Part shown: piece after piece, positions 1 through 6,842 of the stretch
How the letters are laid out: every line of letters begins with the position of its first letter
How positions within the stretch are numbered: position 1 is the stretch's first letter
Assembly (NCBI GenBank): GCA_900752305.1
Contig: CAADUV010000193.1
Span: 1 to 13,030, forward strand
Origin: an uncultured Oscillospiraceae bacterium
Lineage (GTDB): Bacteria; Bacillota; Clostridia; Oscillospirales; Oscillospiraceae
DNA: 13,030 nt
Direction: 5' to 3'
The notes under the pieces: generated by a model
Seen by the model: only the letters and a program-made list of their open reading frames with translations
What the model was told of the DNA's origin: nothing
Database searches by the model: none
Made by a program: the position numbers and the translations under genes

Positions 1-38
1 AGGGGCTCTGCCTGTAATGACCCTTCTAGGGTCTGTGC

Positions 39-63
39 AAACCACTAGTTTACTAGTGGTTTT
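39..63. terminator. Hairpin, terminator-like, left edge
   Basis: The arms AAACCACTAG (39-48) and CTAGTGGTTT (53-62) are perfect reverse complements around a 4-base loop. The plus strand continues as TTTT, so this could end a plus-strand transcript coming from left of the window. On the minus strand it would be a second stop behind the antiporter gene, but with a weaker T tract. A further 6-bp hairpin (GACCCT/AGGGTC, 19-33) lies just to its left and has no T tract. Confidence 0.6.
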
Positions 64-70
64 GATTGGC

Positions 71-90
71 AAAAAGGGAGCGATGCTCCG
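71..90 (-). terminator. Rho-independent terminator of the nhaC-like gene
   Basis: Read on the minus strand, the TGA stop at 91-93 is followed almost at once by GGAGC, a 3-base loop, GCTCC, then C and five T residues (complement of 71-75). The stem is short at 5 bp but GC-rich and correctly placed. Confidence 0.65.
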
Positions 91-1440
91 TCAAACGGCC
101 TTACGACCGCGTGCTTTGCGATCCATCCACCAAGCGTACACCCCCTGCCAGAGCAGCATGAGCCAGAGCCAGAAGGCGAAGGGCATCCAGCCCAAGCCGT
201 GGACGTCCAGCTGACTGGTGGGGGTATAGGCGGCGATGCACCAGGGGAGGAGGACGGGAGCCAGGGTGCCGGCGAAGCTCATGTCTCTGGCGAAGACCTG
301 ATTCCCCAGGGTCTGATAGTCGTCCTTCCGGACGGCGTGGGTCAGGACGATGGCGATGGTCTGATTGCAGCCGATGGCGGCGGGGACGAAGCCGGTGGCG
401 AGGGTTTTCAGGTAGGTCTTCAGATGGCTGCCGCCGATGTGGTCACCCAGGTGGGCGGTCAGGTCGGTGCCCTCTACGATGCCCGCAATGGCGCAGCTGG
501 AGGTGACGATGACGATGCTGGTGACCATGCTGGACAGACCGCCGCCGTGGAGGATGGCGGAGAGGGGGGCGGTCTCCGGCAGGTGGTAGCCAAAGACCAG
601 GGTTTTGGCCAGCTCCAACACCGGCATCCCCTGGAAGAACACCGCCAGCAGACAGGCCAAGACCATGCTCACCGCCATGGCCAGCTTTACCGGCTTGCGC
701 ATCAAACAGAGGACAAAGACCACCACGGTGGGGAGCAGTACCACCGGATTCAGGTTGAACCCCGCCTCTAACCGTTCTGCCAGGTCGGTGGAGGCGGTGG
801 ACAGGGGGGAGAGGAAGCTGCAGAACAGATACCCGCCGCTGGCAGCGACGAAGGGCACCAGCATGGATTTCATGGTCATGCCTACGTTGTCATACAGTTC
901 CGTCTCGGTCAACGTGGACAGCAGGAGCAGGGAGGAGGACATGGGACTGCACCGGTCGCCCACGTAGATGCCGCACAGGATGGCTCCGGCGGTCATGGGA
1001 AGGCTCACCCCGCCCGCTCGTGCCAGGGTCATCATGACCACGCCCATGGTGTTGGCGGTGCCGAAGCTGGTACCCAGCAAAAAGCTCATGACAGCGCAGA
1101 GCCAGAAGGTACAGAGAAGAAAGACGTGGGGACGGATGACCAAAGCACCCAGACGCACCAGGCAGGGGATGGCGCCGCAGGAAATCCAGCTGGCGGTGAG
1201 CAAACCGATGACCAAGAGCACCTGCACCACGATCCAGGCTTTTTTCAGCCCTTGCGCCAGCATATTCCCCACCTGTCCCCAGGTGCGGCCATGGCGCTTG
1301 GCGTCCAAGGTGAACAAGATCGCCCCTGCCATCAGTGCCCACCCCAAGTACAGACCGAACACCGCAGCTCCCACCAACAGGAGCAGCAGGGCGATCACCG
1401 GGGCAAAGGGTTCTGCTTTCTCTCTCACGGTAATCTCCAT
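91..1440 (-). CDS. nhaC: Na+/H+ antiporter, NhaC family
   Basis: A 449-residue polytopic membrane protein, close to the usual length of the NhaC family. Members exchange external protons for internal Na+, or couple Na+/H+ movement to malate and lactate as in MleN. Hydrophobic stretches at about 11-46, 68-90, 105-140, 146-160, 190-212, 232-247, 251-269, 302-322, 345-370, 388-405 and 416-437 give roughly 11-12 membrane segments. Two family-type motifs are visible: a Gly/Thr/Ser-rich GTSFGTANTMGV at 123-134 and GDRCSPMSSS at 161-170, matching the GDxxSPxS element of NhaC. The ATG start follows a purine-rich site (GAGAGGGAAGGG), and a promoter is visible upstream. The gene appears to be transcribed alone, with a terminator directly behind its stop. 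The transported ion or co-substrate cannot be decided from sequence; family assignment is firm, the exact activity is not. Confidence 0.88.
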   Translation of the reverse strand: MEITVREKAEPFAPVIALLLLLVGAAVFGLYLGWALMAGAILFTLDAKRHGRTWGQVGNMLAQGLKKAWIVVQVLLVIGLLTASWISCGAIPCLVRLGALVIRPHVFLLCTFWLCAVMSFLLGTSFGTANTMGVVMMTLARAGGVSLPMTAGAILCGIYVGDRCSPMSSSLLLLSTLTETELYDNVGMTMKSMLVPFVAASGGYLFCSFLSPLSTASTDLAERLEAGFNLNPVVLLPTVVVFVLCLMRKPVKLAMAVSMVLACLLAVFFQGMPVLELAKTLVFGYHLPETAPLSAILHGGGLSSMVTSIVIVTSSCAIAGIVEGTDLTAHLGDHIGGSHLKTYLKTLATGFVPAAIGCNQTIAIVLTHAVRKDDYQTLGNQVFARDMSFAGTLAPVLLPWCIAAYTPTSQLDVHGLGWMPFAFWLWLMLLWQGVYAWWMDRKARGRKAV

Positions 1441-1465
1441 CCCTTCCCTCTCGTTTTATCTGTTC

Positions 1466-1494
1466 AGCATATCATGTTTCCGTCTGTGGAGCAA
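1466..1494 (-). promoter_or_regulatory. Promoter of the nhaC-like gene
   Basis: On the minus strand TTGCTC (1494-1489) and TATGCT (1471-1466) are 17 bases apart. A TG one base before the -10 (1474-1473) makes an extended -10. The predicted transcript starts about 20 bases upstream of the ATG at 1440. Confidence 0.5.
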
Positions 1495-1504
1495 CCGACC
1501 ACAG

Positions 1505-1537
1505 AAAAATGACCCTGAAAACAGCTTCCAGGGTCAT
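1505..1537 (-). terminator. Terminator of the lipoprotein gene at 1558-2217
   Basis: ATGACCCTG (1509-1517) and CAGGGTCAT (1529-1537) pair over 9 bp around an 11-base loop. On the minus strand the stem is followed by TTTT (complement of 1505-1508), some 20 bases past the lipoprotein stop. It lies upstream of the nhaC promoter, so the two minus-strand genes are separate units. Confidence 0.8.
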
Positions 1538-1557
1538 AAAAGCACTGTGTATCCAGC

Positions 1558-2217
1558 TCATTCCGCAACCATCAGGCTGCTCATCCAGCTGTCCACCGCT
1601 TCCTGCACAGGGCCAGCGTCGTTGTAACCGGCAGCGGCATCTGCGCTGTTCGTCACCAAGAAGAGCAAGCTCTTGCCATTGGCTTCGGTGACAACGGCAT
1701 CGGTTACGCTGGAATCCTCATTGCTGCCAGCCGCCCAGTGATACTGGGTACCAGCCCGGCCTGCCACGGTGACATCCTTGGGTTCGCTAATGTCCGCGCC
1801 ATTGGCGTATTCATCCATGAATGCTTCTGCGCCATGTCTGGTTTCAAAGCGGGCACTGACGATGGTAGCGCAGCCGATCTGATAGATCAACTCATCTTCC
1901 GAGTTTTGGTTGTCTTCGGACGGTTCTGCATCGTTCAAGAAGGCGCCGGTGAGGAAGCCAGTCTTGCTGATCTGGTTGGCAGCGGTTTTTTCATCGGGCA
2001 GGTTCTCCGAGGTGGATGCGGCAGCGGTGGATGCGGAGGCATCAGACTGATCGGGTTCCGATTGATCAGGTTCCGACTGGGTGGGTTCTGTCTGAGGGAC
2101 AGAGGCGCTGGCTGCGGGAGCCGGAGTGCTGCTGGCAACGGGGGTGTTCTGGGAACAGCCCACCAACAGGCAGAGCATAGAAACGGCCAAAATGGCGCTG
2201 AGCAATTTTTTCATCAT
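1558..2217 (-). CDS. Small lipoprotein with charged linker, function unknown
   Basis: 219 residues. A lysine-containing N-terminus and hydrophobic core lead to the lipobox LLVGC (17-21), so the protein should be lipidated at Cys21 and held on the outer face of the membrane. Residues 22-80 are a low-complexity linker rich in Ser, Ala, Pro, Thr and acidic residues, including a SEPDQ tandem repeat. The rest (about 83-219) looks like a compact alpha/beta domain without catalytic motifs I can name. It contains AGSNED at 163-168, which recalls SGANED in the lipoprotein at 9909-10598; the two may be distant paralogues. The first of two adjacent ATGs is chosen; an AAAGGA site precedes it. It has its own promoter and terminator and is divergent from the flavoprotein gene. 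I do not recognise a family. Confidence 0.8.
   Translation of the reverse strand: MMKKLLSAILAVSMLCLLVGCSQNTPVASSTPAPAASASVPQTEPTQSEPDQSEPDQSDASASTAAASTSENLPDEKTAANQISKTGFLTGAFLNDAEPSEDNQNSEDELIYQIGCATIVSARFETRHGAEAFMDEYANGADISEPKDVTVAGRAGTQYHWAAGSNEDSSVTDAVVTEANGKSLLFLVTNSADAAAGYNDAGPVQEAVDSWMSSLMVAE
2045..2089 (-). repeat. Three imperfect 15-bp tandem repeats in lipoprotein linker
   Basis: Three adjacent 15-base units, for example GACTGATCGGGTTCC at 2045-2059, a near copy at 2060-2074 and a more diverged copy at 2075-2089. In the minus-strand protein they encode a repeated Ser-Glu-Pro-Asp/Thr-Gln spacer. Because the unit is a multiple of three, copy-number change would keep the frame and only alter linker length. 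Confidence 0.75.
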
Positions 2218-2267
2218 TCGGATTCCTTTCTACAATACAGTATGGGGGTCCTCTCTCTTGTCCCCTT

Positions 2268-2297
2268 ACTTTAATGCACGCCCGCCCAATCTGTCAA
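2268..2297 (-). promoter_or_regulatory. Promoter of the lipoprotein gene (1558-2217)
   Basis: On the minus strand a perfect -35 TTGACA (2297-2292) lies 18 bases from TAAAGT (2273-2268), a 4/6 match to the -10 consensus. The predicted leader is about 40-45 bases. Confidence 0.5.
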
Positions 2298-2320
2298 GGG
2301 CTTTTCTGCCCGTCCCCCTC

Positions 2321-2349
2321 TTTCCCTCCTGACCCTTTTCCAGTATAAT
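2321..2349 (+). promoter_or_regulatory. Promoter of the flavoprotein gene
   Basis: A perfect -10 TATAAT at 2344-2349 sits about 33 bases before the ATG at 2382, with only a weak -35 (TTTCCC, 2321-2326) 17 bases upstream. It is divergent from, and about 25-50 bases away from, the lipoprotein promoter. Confidence 0.55.
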
Positions 2350-2381
2350 AGGGACAACGGAACAAAAAAGGAGCCATATTT

Positions 2382-3596
2382 ATGGAACTTGCGATCATCG
2401 GCGGCGGTGCTGCCGGAATGATGGCCGCTCTGACGGCGGCGGAATGGGTGGACGGCACAGTCCCCCTGTTGGAACGGCAGAGCCGCCTGGGGCGGAAGCT
2501 GCTGGCCACCGGCAATGGCCGGTGCAACCTGAGCAACCTGACCTGCGCCCCCAGCCACTATCATGGCGGGGATCCAGATTTCGTCCGCCCTGCCCTGGAC
2601 GCCTTCGGCGTGACGGACACCTTGGCGTTCTTCCGCCAGCGTGGTCTGCTGACCACCTCCGAGCCGGACGGGAAGTGCTACCCCTATTCCGACCAGGCCA
2701 ACAGCGTCCTAGACACCCTGCGCCTGGCGCTGGACGCCGCCGGAGTCGTTGTGCGGACGGAATGGCCGGTGGAGGTCATTCGGCAGGGGAAATCCGGTGG
2801 GTTCACCCTGACCGGCTCTGCCGGTTCTCTGTGGGCGGATCGGGTCATCCTCACCGCCGGCGGCGCCGCCGCGCCCAAGCTGGGAGGCACCAAGTCAGGC
2901 TACCAGCTTGCCAAGACTCTAGGCCACAGGTGTACCCGTCTCCACCCCTCCCTGGTGCAGCTGAACACCGACCCCACCTGGCCAAGATCCCTGAAGGGGG
3001 TGCGGGCAGATGCAGTGGTGAAGCTGCTGATGGGACAGGAGCTGGTAGCAGAGGAAGCAGGACAGGTGCAGTTCACCGACTACGGCGTCAGCGGGCCGGT
3101 GATCTTCCAGCTCTCCCGTCTGGCCGTGACCGCTGACGCACCGGTGCTCCTGTCTCTGGATTTGCTGCCCCATGTGTCCCAAGAGGAGCTGGTGGAGCTG
3201 CTGGCACAGCGGCAGATGCTTTGTCCGGAACTGACCTTGGAAAACCTGCTGACTGGGATGCTCCACAACCGGTTGGGGCGGACGGTGATCCGCTACGGCG
3301 GCCGGAAACTGGGAGATGCCGTGATGGATCTGACCCGGAAAAACCTGACCGCCATTGCCAAGAACGTCAAGGATTTCCGCCTGCCTGTGATTGGCGATCA
3401 AGGACTGGAGCACGCCCAGGTCACCGCCGGTGGGCTGGACACGGCACAGTTTGCCCCGGAGTCCTTGGAGTGCGGCCGGTGCCCGGGTTTCTACGCCGCC
3501 GGAGAAGTGCTGGACGTGGACGGGGACTGCGGGGGGTTCAACCTGCAGTGGGCCTGGTCCAGCGGGCATTTGGCTGGGCTGCTGCAGCACCGATAA
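2382..3596 (+). CDS. HI0933/BaiN-like FAD-dependent oxidoreductase
   Basis: 404 residues, the usual length of the HI0933/YhiN flavoprotein family, often annotated as NAD(P)/FAD-dependent or 'aminoacetone oxidase family' enzymes. The N-terminal dinucleotide fold shows GGGAAG at 7-12 with the ribose-binding acid Glu31. The family hallmark GRKLLATGNGRCNLSN is at 37-52. The C-terminal FAD motif AGEVLDVDGDCGGFNLQWA (373-391) closes the second FAD contact. The ATG is preceded by AAAGGAG. It appears cytosolic, with no signal peptide or membrane segment. It is transcribed alone between its own promoter and a strong terminator. BaiN of bile-acid 7-dehydroxylating clostridia belongs to this same broad family, but no other bai gene is in the window, so a bile-acid role is not supported. 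Family certain, substrate unknown. Confidence 0.9.
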   Translation: MELAIIGGGAAGMMAALTAAEWVDGTVPLLERQSRLGRKLLATGNGRCNLSNLTCAPSHYHGGDPDFVRPALDAFGVTDTLAFFRQRGLLTTSEPDGKCYPYSDQANSVLDTLRLALDAAGVVVRTEWPVEVIRQGKSGGFTLTGSAGSLWADRVILTAGGAAAPKLGGTKSGYQLAKTLGHRCTRLHPSLVQLNTDPTWPRSLKGVRADAVVKLLMGQELVAEEAGQVQFTDYGVSGPVIFQLSRLAVTADAPVLLSLDLLPHVSQEELVELLAQRQMLCPELTLENLLTGMLHNRLGRTVIRYGGRKLGDAVMDLTRKNLTAIAKNVKDFRLPVIGDQGLEHAQVTAGGLDTAQFAPESLECGRCPGFYAAGEVLDVDGDCGGFNLQWAWSSGHLAGLLQHR

Positions 3597-3599
3597 ACG

Positions 3600-3633
3600 A
3601 AAAACACGCAGTCTCATCGACTGCGTGTTTTTT
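3600..3633. terminator. Bidirectional terminator between convergent genes
   Basis: AAAACACGCAGTC (3601-3613) and GACTGCGTGTTTT (3619-3631) are perfect 13-base arms around a 5-base loop. There are six T residues on the plus side (3628-3633) and five on the minus side (complement of 3600-3604). It ends both the flavoprotein gene and the convergent Sel1 gene. Confidence 0.9.
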
Positions 3634-3646
3634 CTGCGACTGAACG

Positions 3647-4462
3647 TCATTCGTCCTCATCGTCATAGTCTCCGAAGCTGTTGAGATAAGCCTCGAACTG
3701 ATCCAGCATCCCGTTCAGGCCGTCTACATCTCGCATCTGCTTTTCCACACTGATGTCGTGCTCCACCAGTTCCGCCAGCTGCTTGGCGTCAACGGAGCCG
3801 TTGGCAGCCGCCTTGCGCAGGTAGTTCAAGGAGAGGTACAGATCTCGATCCACCCGTTCCCCCAGGTAGTGCTGCAGGCCCAGGAAATACTGTGCCTCCG
3901 GCCAGCTCTGTTCTGCCGCAGCGTTGACCCATTTCAACGCTGTCTGGGTGTCTTCCTCCACGCCGTTGCCGAAGAAATAGCACATTCCCAAGGTGAACTG
4001 CGCCATCGGGTCTCTGTGCTCCGCCGCCTGGCGGTAGCAGGCGAGGGCTTGCTCCAGGTTTTTCTCCACACCGATGCCCTGTTCGTAGAACATCCCCAGG
4101 TAGGCCAGGGCGTTCATGTCCTCCGGGTCACCGTGGATGGCCTTCCACAGGCAATCCATGGCCATGGCCTGGTCTGGATCCACACCCAAGCCGTAGGCGT
4201 ACTGCAAAGCCACCCGAGTCCATGCACAGGTCAGCCCCTTCTTCGCCGCCTGGTTCCACCAGGACAGGGAGGTCACATAGTCCTGCGCCTGGAAATAGGC
4301 GTGTGCCAGGGCGTACTGTGCTCTGGGGTCGCCTTCCATGGCGGCGTCCTGATACTGCTTCATGGCTTCCTTCAGCACAGCCTCTCTCTGCCGCTCCAGT
4401 TCCTCTTCCATCTCCTCTAATTTCCGATTCTGCTCCATGTCGTTGAAGAGGTTATCCATCAT
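3647..4462 (-). CDS. Sel1-repeat (TPR-like) protein
   Basis: 271 residues from the ATG at 4462. This start is preferred over an in-frame TTG 30 bases upstream because AAAGGAAG lies 8 bases before it; that purine tract would be inside the coding region otherwise. An N-terminal charged helix (about 10-40, rich in Glu, Arg and Lys) looks like a coiled coil. Five Sel1-type repeats follow at about 45-76, 77-113, 114-150, 151-187 and 188-222, with the typical A-x-x-x-L-G-x-x-Y...G-x-G-V...A-x-x-W/Y-x-x-x-A-A pattern. The tail is acidic, ending in DYDDEDE. There is no signal peptide, so it is probably a cytosolic scaffold for protein contacts. The partner cannot be read from sequence. It is divergent from the serpin gene. 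Confidence 0.85.
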   Translation of the reverse strand: MMDNLFNDMEQNRKLEEMEEELERQREAVLKEAMKQYQDAAMEGDPRAQYALAHAYFQAQDYVTSLSWWNQAAKKGLTCAWTRVALQYAYGLGVDPDQAMAMDCLWKAIHGDPEDMNALAYLGMFYEQGIGVEKNLEQALACYRQAAEHRDPMAQFTLGMCYFFGNGVEEDTQTALKWVNAAAEQSWPEAQYFLGLQHYLGERVDRDLYLSLNYLRKAAANGSVDAKQLAELVEHDISVEKQMRDVDGLNGMLDQFEAYLNSFGDYDDEDE

Positions 4463-4501
4463 ATGTTTCACTTCCTTTGGTTTCAAATTCAATTAAAATA
4501 T

Positions 4502-4530
4502 AGTATATCATGTTCGTTTGGGAAAGAAAA
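4502..4530 (-). promoter_or_regulatory. Promoter of the Sel1-repeat gene
   Basis: On the minus strand TATACT (4507-4502) is preceded by TG at one base distance (4510-4509), an extended -10. A weak -35 TTTTCT (4530-4525) is 17 bases upstream. The leader is about 30 bases. Confidence 0.5.
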
Positions 4531-4551
4531 GCCTGGTTTTCCCCCTTTTCA

Positions 4552-4580
4552 TTGTACTGGCCGGAAAAGTGTGTTACACT
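4552..4580 (+). promoter_or_regulatory. Promoter of the serpin gene
   Basis: TTGTAC (4552-4557), a 17-base spacer, then TACACT (4575-4580) preceded by TG at one base distance, an extended -10. The transcript would start near 4587, leaving a leader of about 65 bases that contains a stable hairpin. Confidence 0.5.
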
Positions 4581-4607
4581 GAGCGGACAAAAGGCAACGC
4601 CAACACA

Positions 4608-4631
4608 GGGAAACGGACATTCCCGTTTCCC
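4608..4631 (+). promoter_or_regulatory. 5' leader hairpin of the serpin mRNA
   Basis: GGGAAACGG (4608-4616) and CCGTTTCCC (4623-4631) form a perfect 9-bp stem with a 6-base loop. It starts about 20 bases into the predicted transcript and ends just before the AAAGGAGGT ribosome binding site. No T tract follows, so it is not a terminator. It could stabilise the mRNA or be a binding site. Confidence 0.6.
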
Positions 4632-4651
4632 GCTGGAAAAGGAGGTATTTT

Positions 4652-6040
4652 ATGAAACGACTGACCGCACTGCTGCTGACCTGTGCCCTTTTCGCCGCCG
4701 CCCTAACCGCCTGCGCCCAGCATGGAGCCGACAGCGCCAGCGGTTCTGCTGCCTCTTCCCCCCTCTCTCAGGATGCCTTGGCGCAGCCCACCTATCCCAA
4801 GCTGGCGTCTTATCCCAATGAGAAGGACTACGTCAAAGCCAACGGCGACTTTGACAGCGATGGCTTCCAGGCCGCCTACGATGCCTGGCAAGCAGATCAG
4901 CAGAAGCAGCAAAACCAGTCCAAGGATTACCAGGATGGCCTGAACCAGTTCTGTGCCAGCCATCTGTCCGCCTTCTTCCAGGGTGAGCAGAAGGACAATC
5001 AAGTCTGTTCCCCCCTGAACCTGTACCTGGCCTTGGGGATGCTCACTGAGGTCACCACCGGAGAGAGCCAGAAGCAGATCCTGCAAGTGCTGGGCACCGG
5101 CGACCAGGCCGCCCTGCGAGAGCAAGTCAGCGCCCTCTGGAACGCCAACTACAACGACGATGGCACCGTCACCTCTCGTCTGGCCGCCTCCCTGTGGCTG
5201 AACGAGGACGTGACCTTCCAGCAGAAGACCTTGGACGCTCTGGCACAGCACTATTACGCCAGCACCTTCCAGGGGAAGATGGGGTCGGACGCCTATAACA
5301 AGGCGCTGCAGGATTGGCTGAACGAGCAGACCGGCGGGATGCTGAAGGAGCAGGCCAAAGGGGTGACCTTAGAGCCGGAAACCCTCATCGCCCTGGCCAC
5401 CACCTTATATTACCGTGCCCAGTGGACAGATCAGTTTGACAAGTCCAACACCAAGCCGGACACCTTCCATGGTTCGGACGGCGATGTGACCTGTGATTTT
5501 CTCCACCAGAGCCGTACAGGCAGCTACTACTGGGGCGACCGATTCTCTGCTGTCTCCCAAGCGCTGGAAAACAGCGGCTTCCTGTGGTTCTTCCGTCCGG
5601 AGGATGGGGAAACCCCAGAAGCGCTGCTGCAGGACAAGCAGGTGCAGAAGCTCCTGACCCATCCGGATGGCTGGAAGCAGACGAAGTACCTGACCATCCA
5701 TCGTTCCATCCCTAAATTTGATGTCGCTTCCGACCTGGATTTACAGGAGAGCTTGCGCACGTTGGGGATCACCGATGTGTTTGACCGGAAAAAAGCGGAT
5801 TTCTCCCCCTTGACCCAGGACAAACAGCCCGCCTACCTGTCCCAGGCCAAGCACGCGGCACGGGTGACCATTGACGAGGACGGCTGCACCGCCGCTGCGT
5901 TCACCGTGATGTCTGTGGATGCCATGTCCGCCCCGCCTGCCGAAGAAGTAGATTTTGTGCTGGATCGCCCCTTCCTCTTTGTGCTCACCGGAGCAGACGG
6001 TTCGCCGCTGTTCGTGGGTATCGTGAGACAGCCTGCCTGA
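4652..6040 (+). CDS. Surface lipoprotein serpin (protease inhibitor)
   Basis: 462 residues. A signal peptide ends in lipobox LTAC, with lipidation at Cys21, so the inhibitor should be anchored outside the membrane. A polar, Gln-rich spacer (about 25-95) is followed by a full serpin fold. Visible elements are CSPLNLYLALGMLTEVTTGES (119-139, the N-S-P-L shutter region), TTLYYRAQWTDQF (250-262, corresponding to NAIYFKGxWxxxF), the hinge EDGCTAAA (409-416), and the C-terminal DRPFLFVL...SPLFVGIV block (438-458). Counting 17 residues from hinge Glu409 puts P1 at Met425 and P1' at Ser426, followed by Ala-Pro-Pro. Serpins trap serine or cysteine proteases by inserting the cleaved loop into a beta sheet. 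P14 is Cys instead of Thr and P9 is Phe instead of a small residue, which may slow insertion. A strong AAAGGAGGT site supports the start. It is a single-gene unit. Confidence 0.92.
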   Translation: MKRLTALLLTCALFAAALTACAQHGADSASGSAASSPLSQDALAQPTYPKLASYPNEKDYVKANGDFDSDGFQAAYDAWQADQQKQQNQSKDYQDGLNQFCASHLSAFFQGEQKDNQVCSPLNLYLALGMLTEVTTGESQKQILQVLGTGDQAALREQVSALWNANYNDDGTVTSRLAASLWLNEDVTFQQKTLDALAQHYYASTFQGKMGSDAYNKALQDWLNEQTGGMLKEQAKGVTLEPETLIALATTLYYRAQWTDQFDKSNTKPDTFHGSDGDVTCDFLHQSRTGSYYWGDRFSAVSQALENSGFLWFFRPEDGETPEALLQDKQVQKLLTHPDGWKQTKYLTIHRSIPKFDVASDLDLQESLRTLGITDVFDRKKADFSPLTQDKQPAYLSQAKHAARVTIDEDGCTAAAFTVMSVDAMSAPPAEEVDFVLDRPFLFVLTGADGSPLFVGIVRQPA

Positions 6041-6051
6041 TCCCTTCACAG

Positions 6052-6080
6052 AAAAAGCGCCTGCAATGCAGGCGCTTTTC
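6052..6080. terminator. Bidirectional terminator, serpin / acetate transporter
   Basis: AAAAGCGCCTGC (6053-6064) and GCAGGCGCTTTT (6068-6079) are perfect 12-base arms around a 3-base loop. There are T runs on both strands, four on plus and five on minus. It serves the two convergent genes. Confidence 0.9.
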
Positions 6081-6100
6081 ATCATAGTTCCGTTGTCCGC

Positions 6101-6661
6101 TCAACCCACCGGCAGAACAGTCTTGCCATACTCTGCATTCAAGATCTGGGCCACAGCGCTGTAGATGGCGCAGGCGCCGCAGAAGATGCCCACGCAGCCG
6201 GCGGCCAGGTGGATGGCGTGGACACCGGTGAAATCACCGATGGAGAGCAGGAAGAAGAGGACGGTCAGGGAGCCAAAGACCACCTGGGTGATACGGTTGT
6301 GCTTCAGGGTGCCGATGAACATGAACAGGCTAAAGATGCCCCAGAGCAGCAGGTAGAAGCCCAGGGAGGTGGAATCTCCGGCGGCGATGCTGTCGAAGGG
6401 ACAGACCCAGATCAGGACCAGCGACCACCAGAAAAAGCCGTAGGCCACAAAGGCGGTGCCGCCAAAGGTGTTGCCGTGGCAGAATTCCAGGATTCCGGCG
6501 ATGATCTGAGCCGCGCCACCCAGGGCGAGGCCCATGGCGACGATGACGATGGACAGGGGGATGATCTCCGCGTTGTGGAGATTGAGCAGGATGGTGGTCA
6601 TCCCAAAGCCCAGCAGCCCCAGAGGGCCAGGATTGATGGGATTCAATTTTTCAGCAGACAT
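6101..6661 (-). CDS. satP: Acetate uptake transporter, GPR1/FUN34/YaaH (SatP) family
   Basis: 186 residues, matching the short bacterial SatP proteins. The start at 6661 is chosen because AAGGAGG sits 6 bases upstream and because the family signature NPGPLGLLGFGMTT then falls at 10-23, close to the N-terminus as expected. A longer reading to 6799 would run through the promoter. Six membrane segments are likely (about 15-31, 34-58, 68-87, 100-118, 123-142, 148-172). A second conserved stretch, FGGTAFVAYGFFW, is at 66-78. Family members move acetate or succinate with protons, and bacterial relatives form a hexameric channel-like complex. In a gut anaerobe it could take up or release acetate; direction cannot be told. 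It has its own promoter and a structured leader. Confidence 0.88.
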   Translation of the reverse strand: MSAEKLNPINPGPLGLLGFGMTTILLNLHNAEIIPLSIVIVAMGLALGGAAQIIAGILEFCHGNTFGGTAFVAYGFFWWSLVLIWVCPFDSIAAGDSTSLGFYLLLWGIFSLFMFIGTLKHNRITQVVFGSLTVLFFLLSIGDFTGVHAIHLAAGCVGIFCGACAIYSAVAQILNAEYGKTVLPVG

Positions 6662-6698
6662 GAGGTTCCTCCTTCTATGGTTTGATTGTGTGGCAGCA

Positions 6699-6721
6699 CT
6701 CCGTTCCCGGTGGGATCGGAG
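6699..6721 (-). promoter_or_regulatory. 5' leader hairpin of the acetate transporter mRNA
   Basis: A 23-base inverted repeat: CTCCG, one mismatch, TCCC, loop GGT, GGGA, one mismatch, CGGAG (plus-strand reading). It begins within a few bases of the predicted minus-strand transcription start near 6725, so the mRNA would carry a hairpin at its very 5' end, well before the ribosome binding site. The same palindrome could instead be a protein operator overlapping the start region. Confidence 0.55.
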
Positions 6722-6731
6722 ATTGTTAAAA

Positions 6732-6760
6732 ATTATACTAAAAATCCAGCCCCGGCACAA
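6732..6760 (-). promoter_or_regulatory. Promoter of the acetate transporter gene
   Basis: On the minus strand TTGTGC (6760-6755) and a perfect TATAAT (6737-6732) are separated by 17 bases. The leader to the ATG at 6661 is about 64 bases. Confidence 0.6.
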
Positions 6761-6795
6761 TCTTTTTTCCACATTTTTGTTCTTTCTGGGGATAC

Positions 6796-6823
6796 GCACA
6801 AAAAATGATGATGTTTTTTGCGC
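6796..6823. repeat. Inverted repeat upstream of the satP promoter
   Basis: GCACAAAAAA (6796-6805) and TTTTTTGCGC (6814-6823) are inverted arms around TGATGATG. On the minus strand the only non-Watson-Crick pair is a G-U. It lies 36-63 bases upstream of the satP -35, a usual place for an activator site, but may also be chance in AT-rich DNA. Confidence 0.4.
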
Positions 6824-6842
6824 ATTTCTACTATGTTTTGTC

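Noticed and set aside
199..771. Long plus-strand reading frame of about 190 codons opposite the antiporter gene
   Set aside because: It is antisense to a well-supported membrane protein, its translation is a Gly/Asp/His-rich composition typical of shadow frames in GC-rich DNA, and it has no ribosome binding site or homology I recognise.
2045..2089. Short tandem repeat considered as a CRISPR-like or phase-variation element
   Set aside because: There are no spacers, and the 15-base unit keeps the reading frame, so it only encodes a repeated linker.
4463..4492. TTG start 10 codons upstream for the Sel1-repeat protein
   Set aside because: The AAAGGAAG ribosome binding site lies between this TTG and the ATG at 4462, pointing to the ATG.
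6662..6799. N-terminal extension of the acetate transporter to an upstream start
   Set aside because: The extension would cross the promoter and leader hairpin, is basic and unlike the family N-terminus, while the ATG at 6661 has AAGGAGG at ideal spacing and puts the NPxPLGL motif where the family has it.
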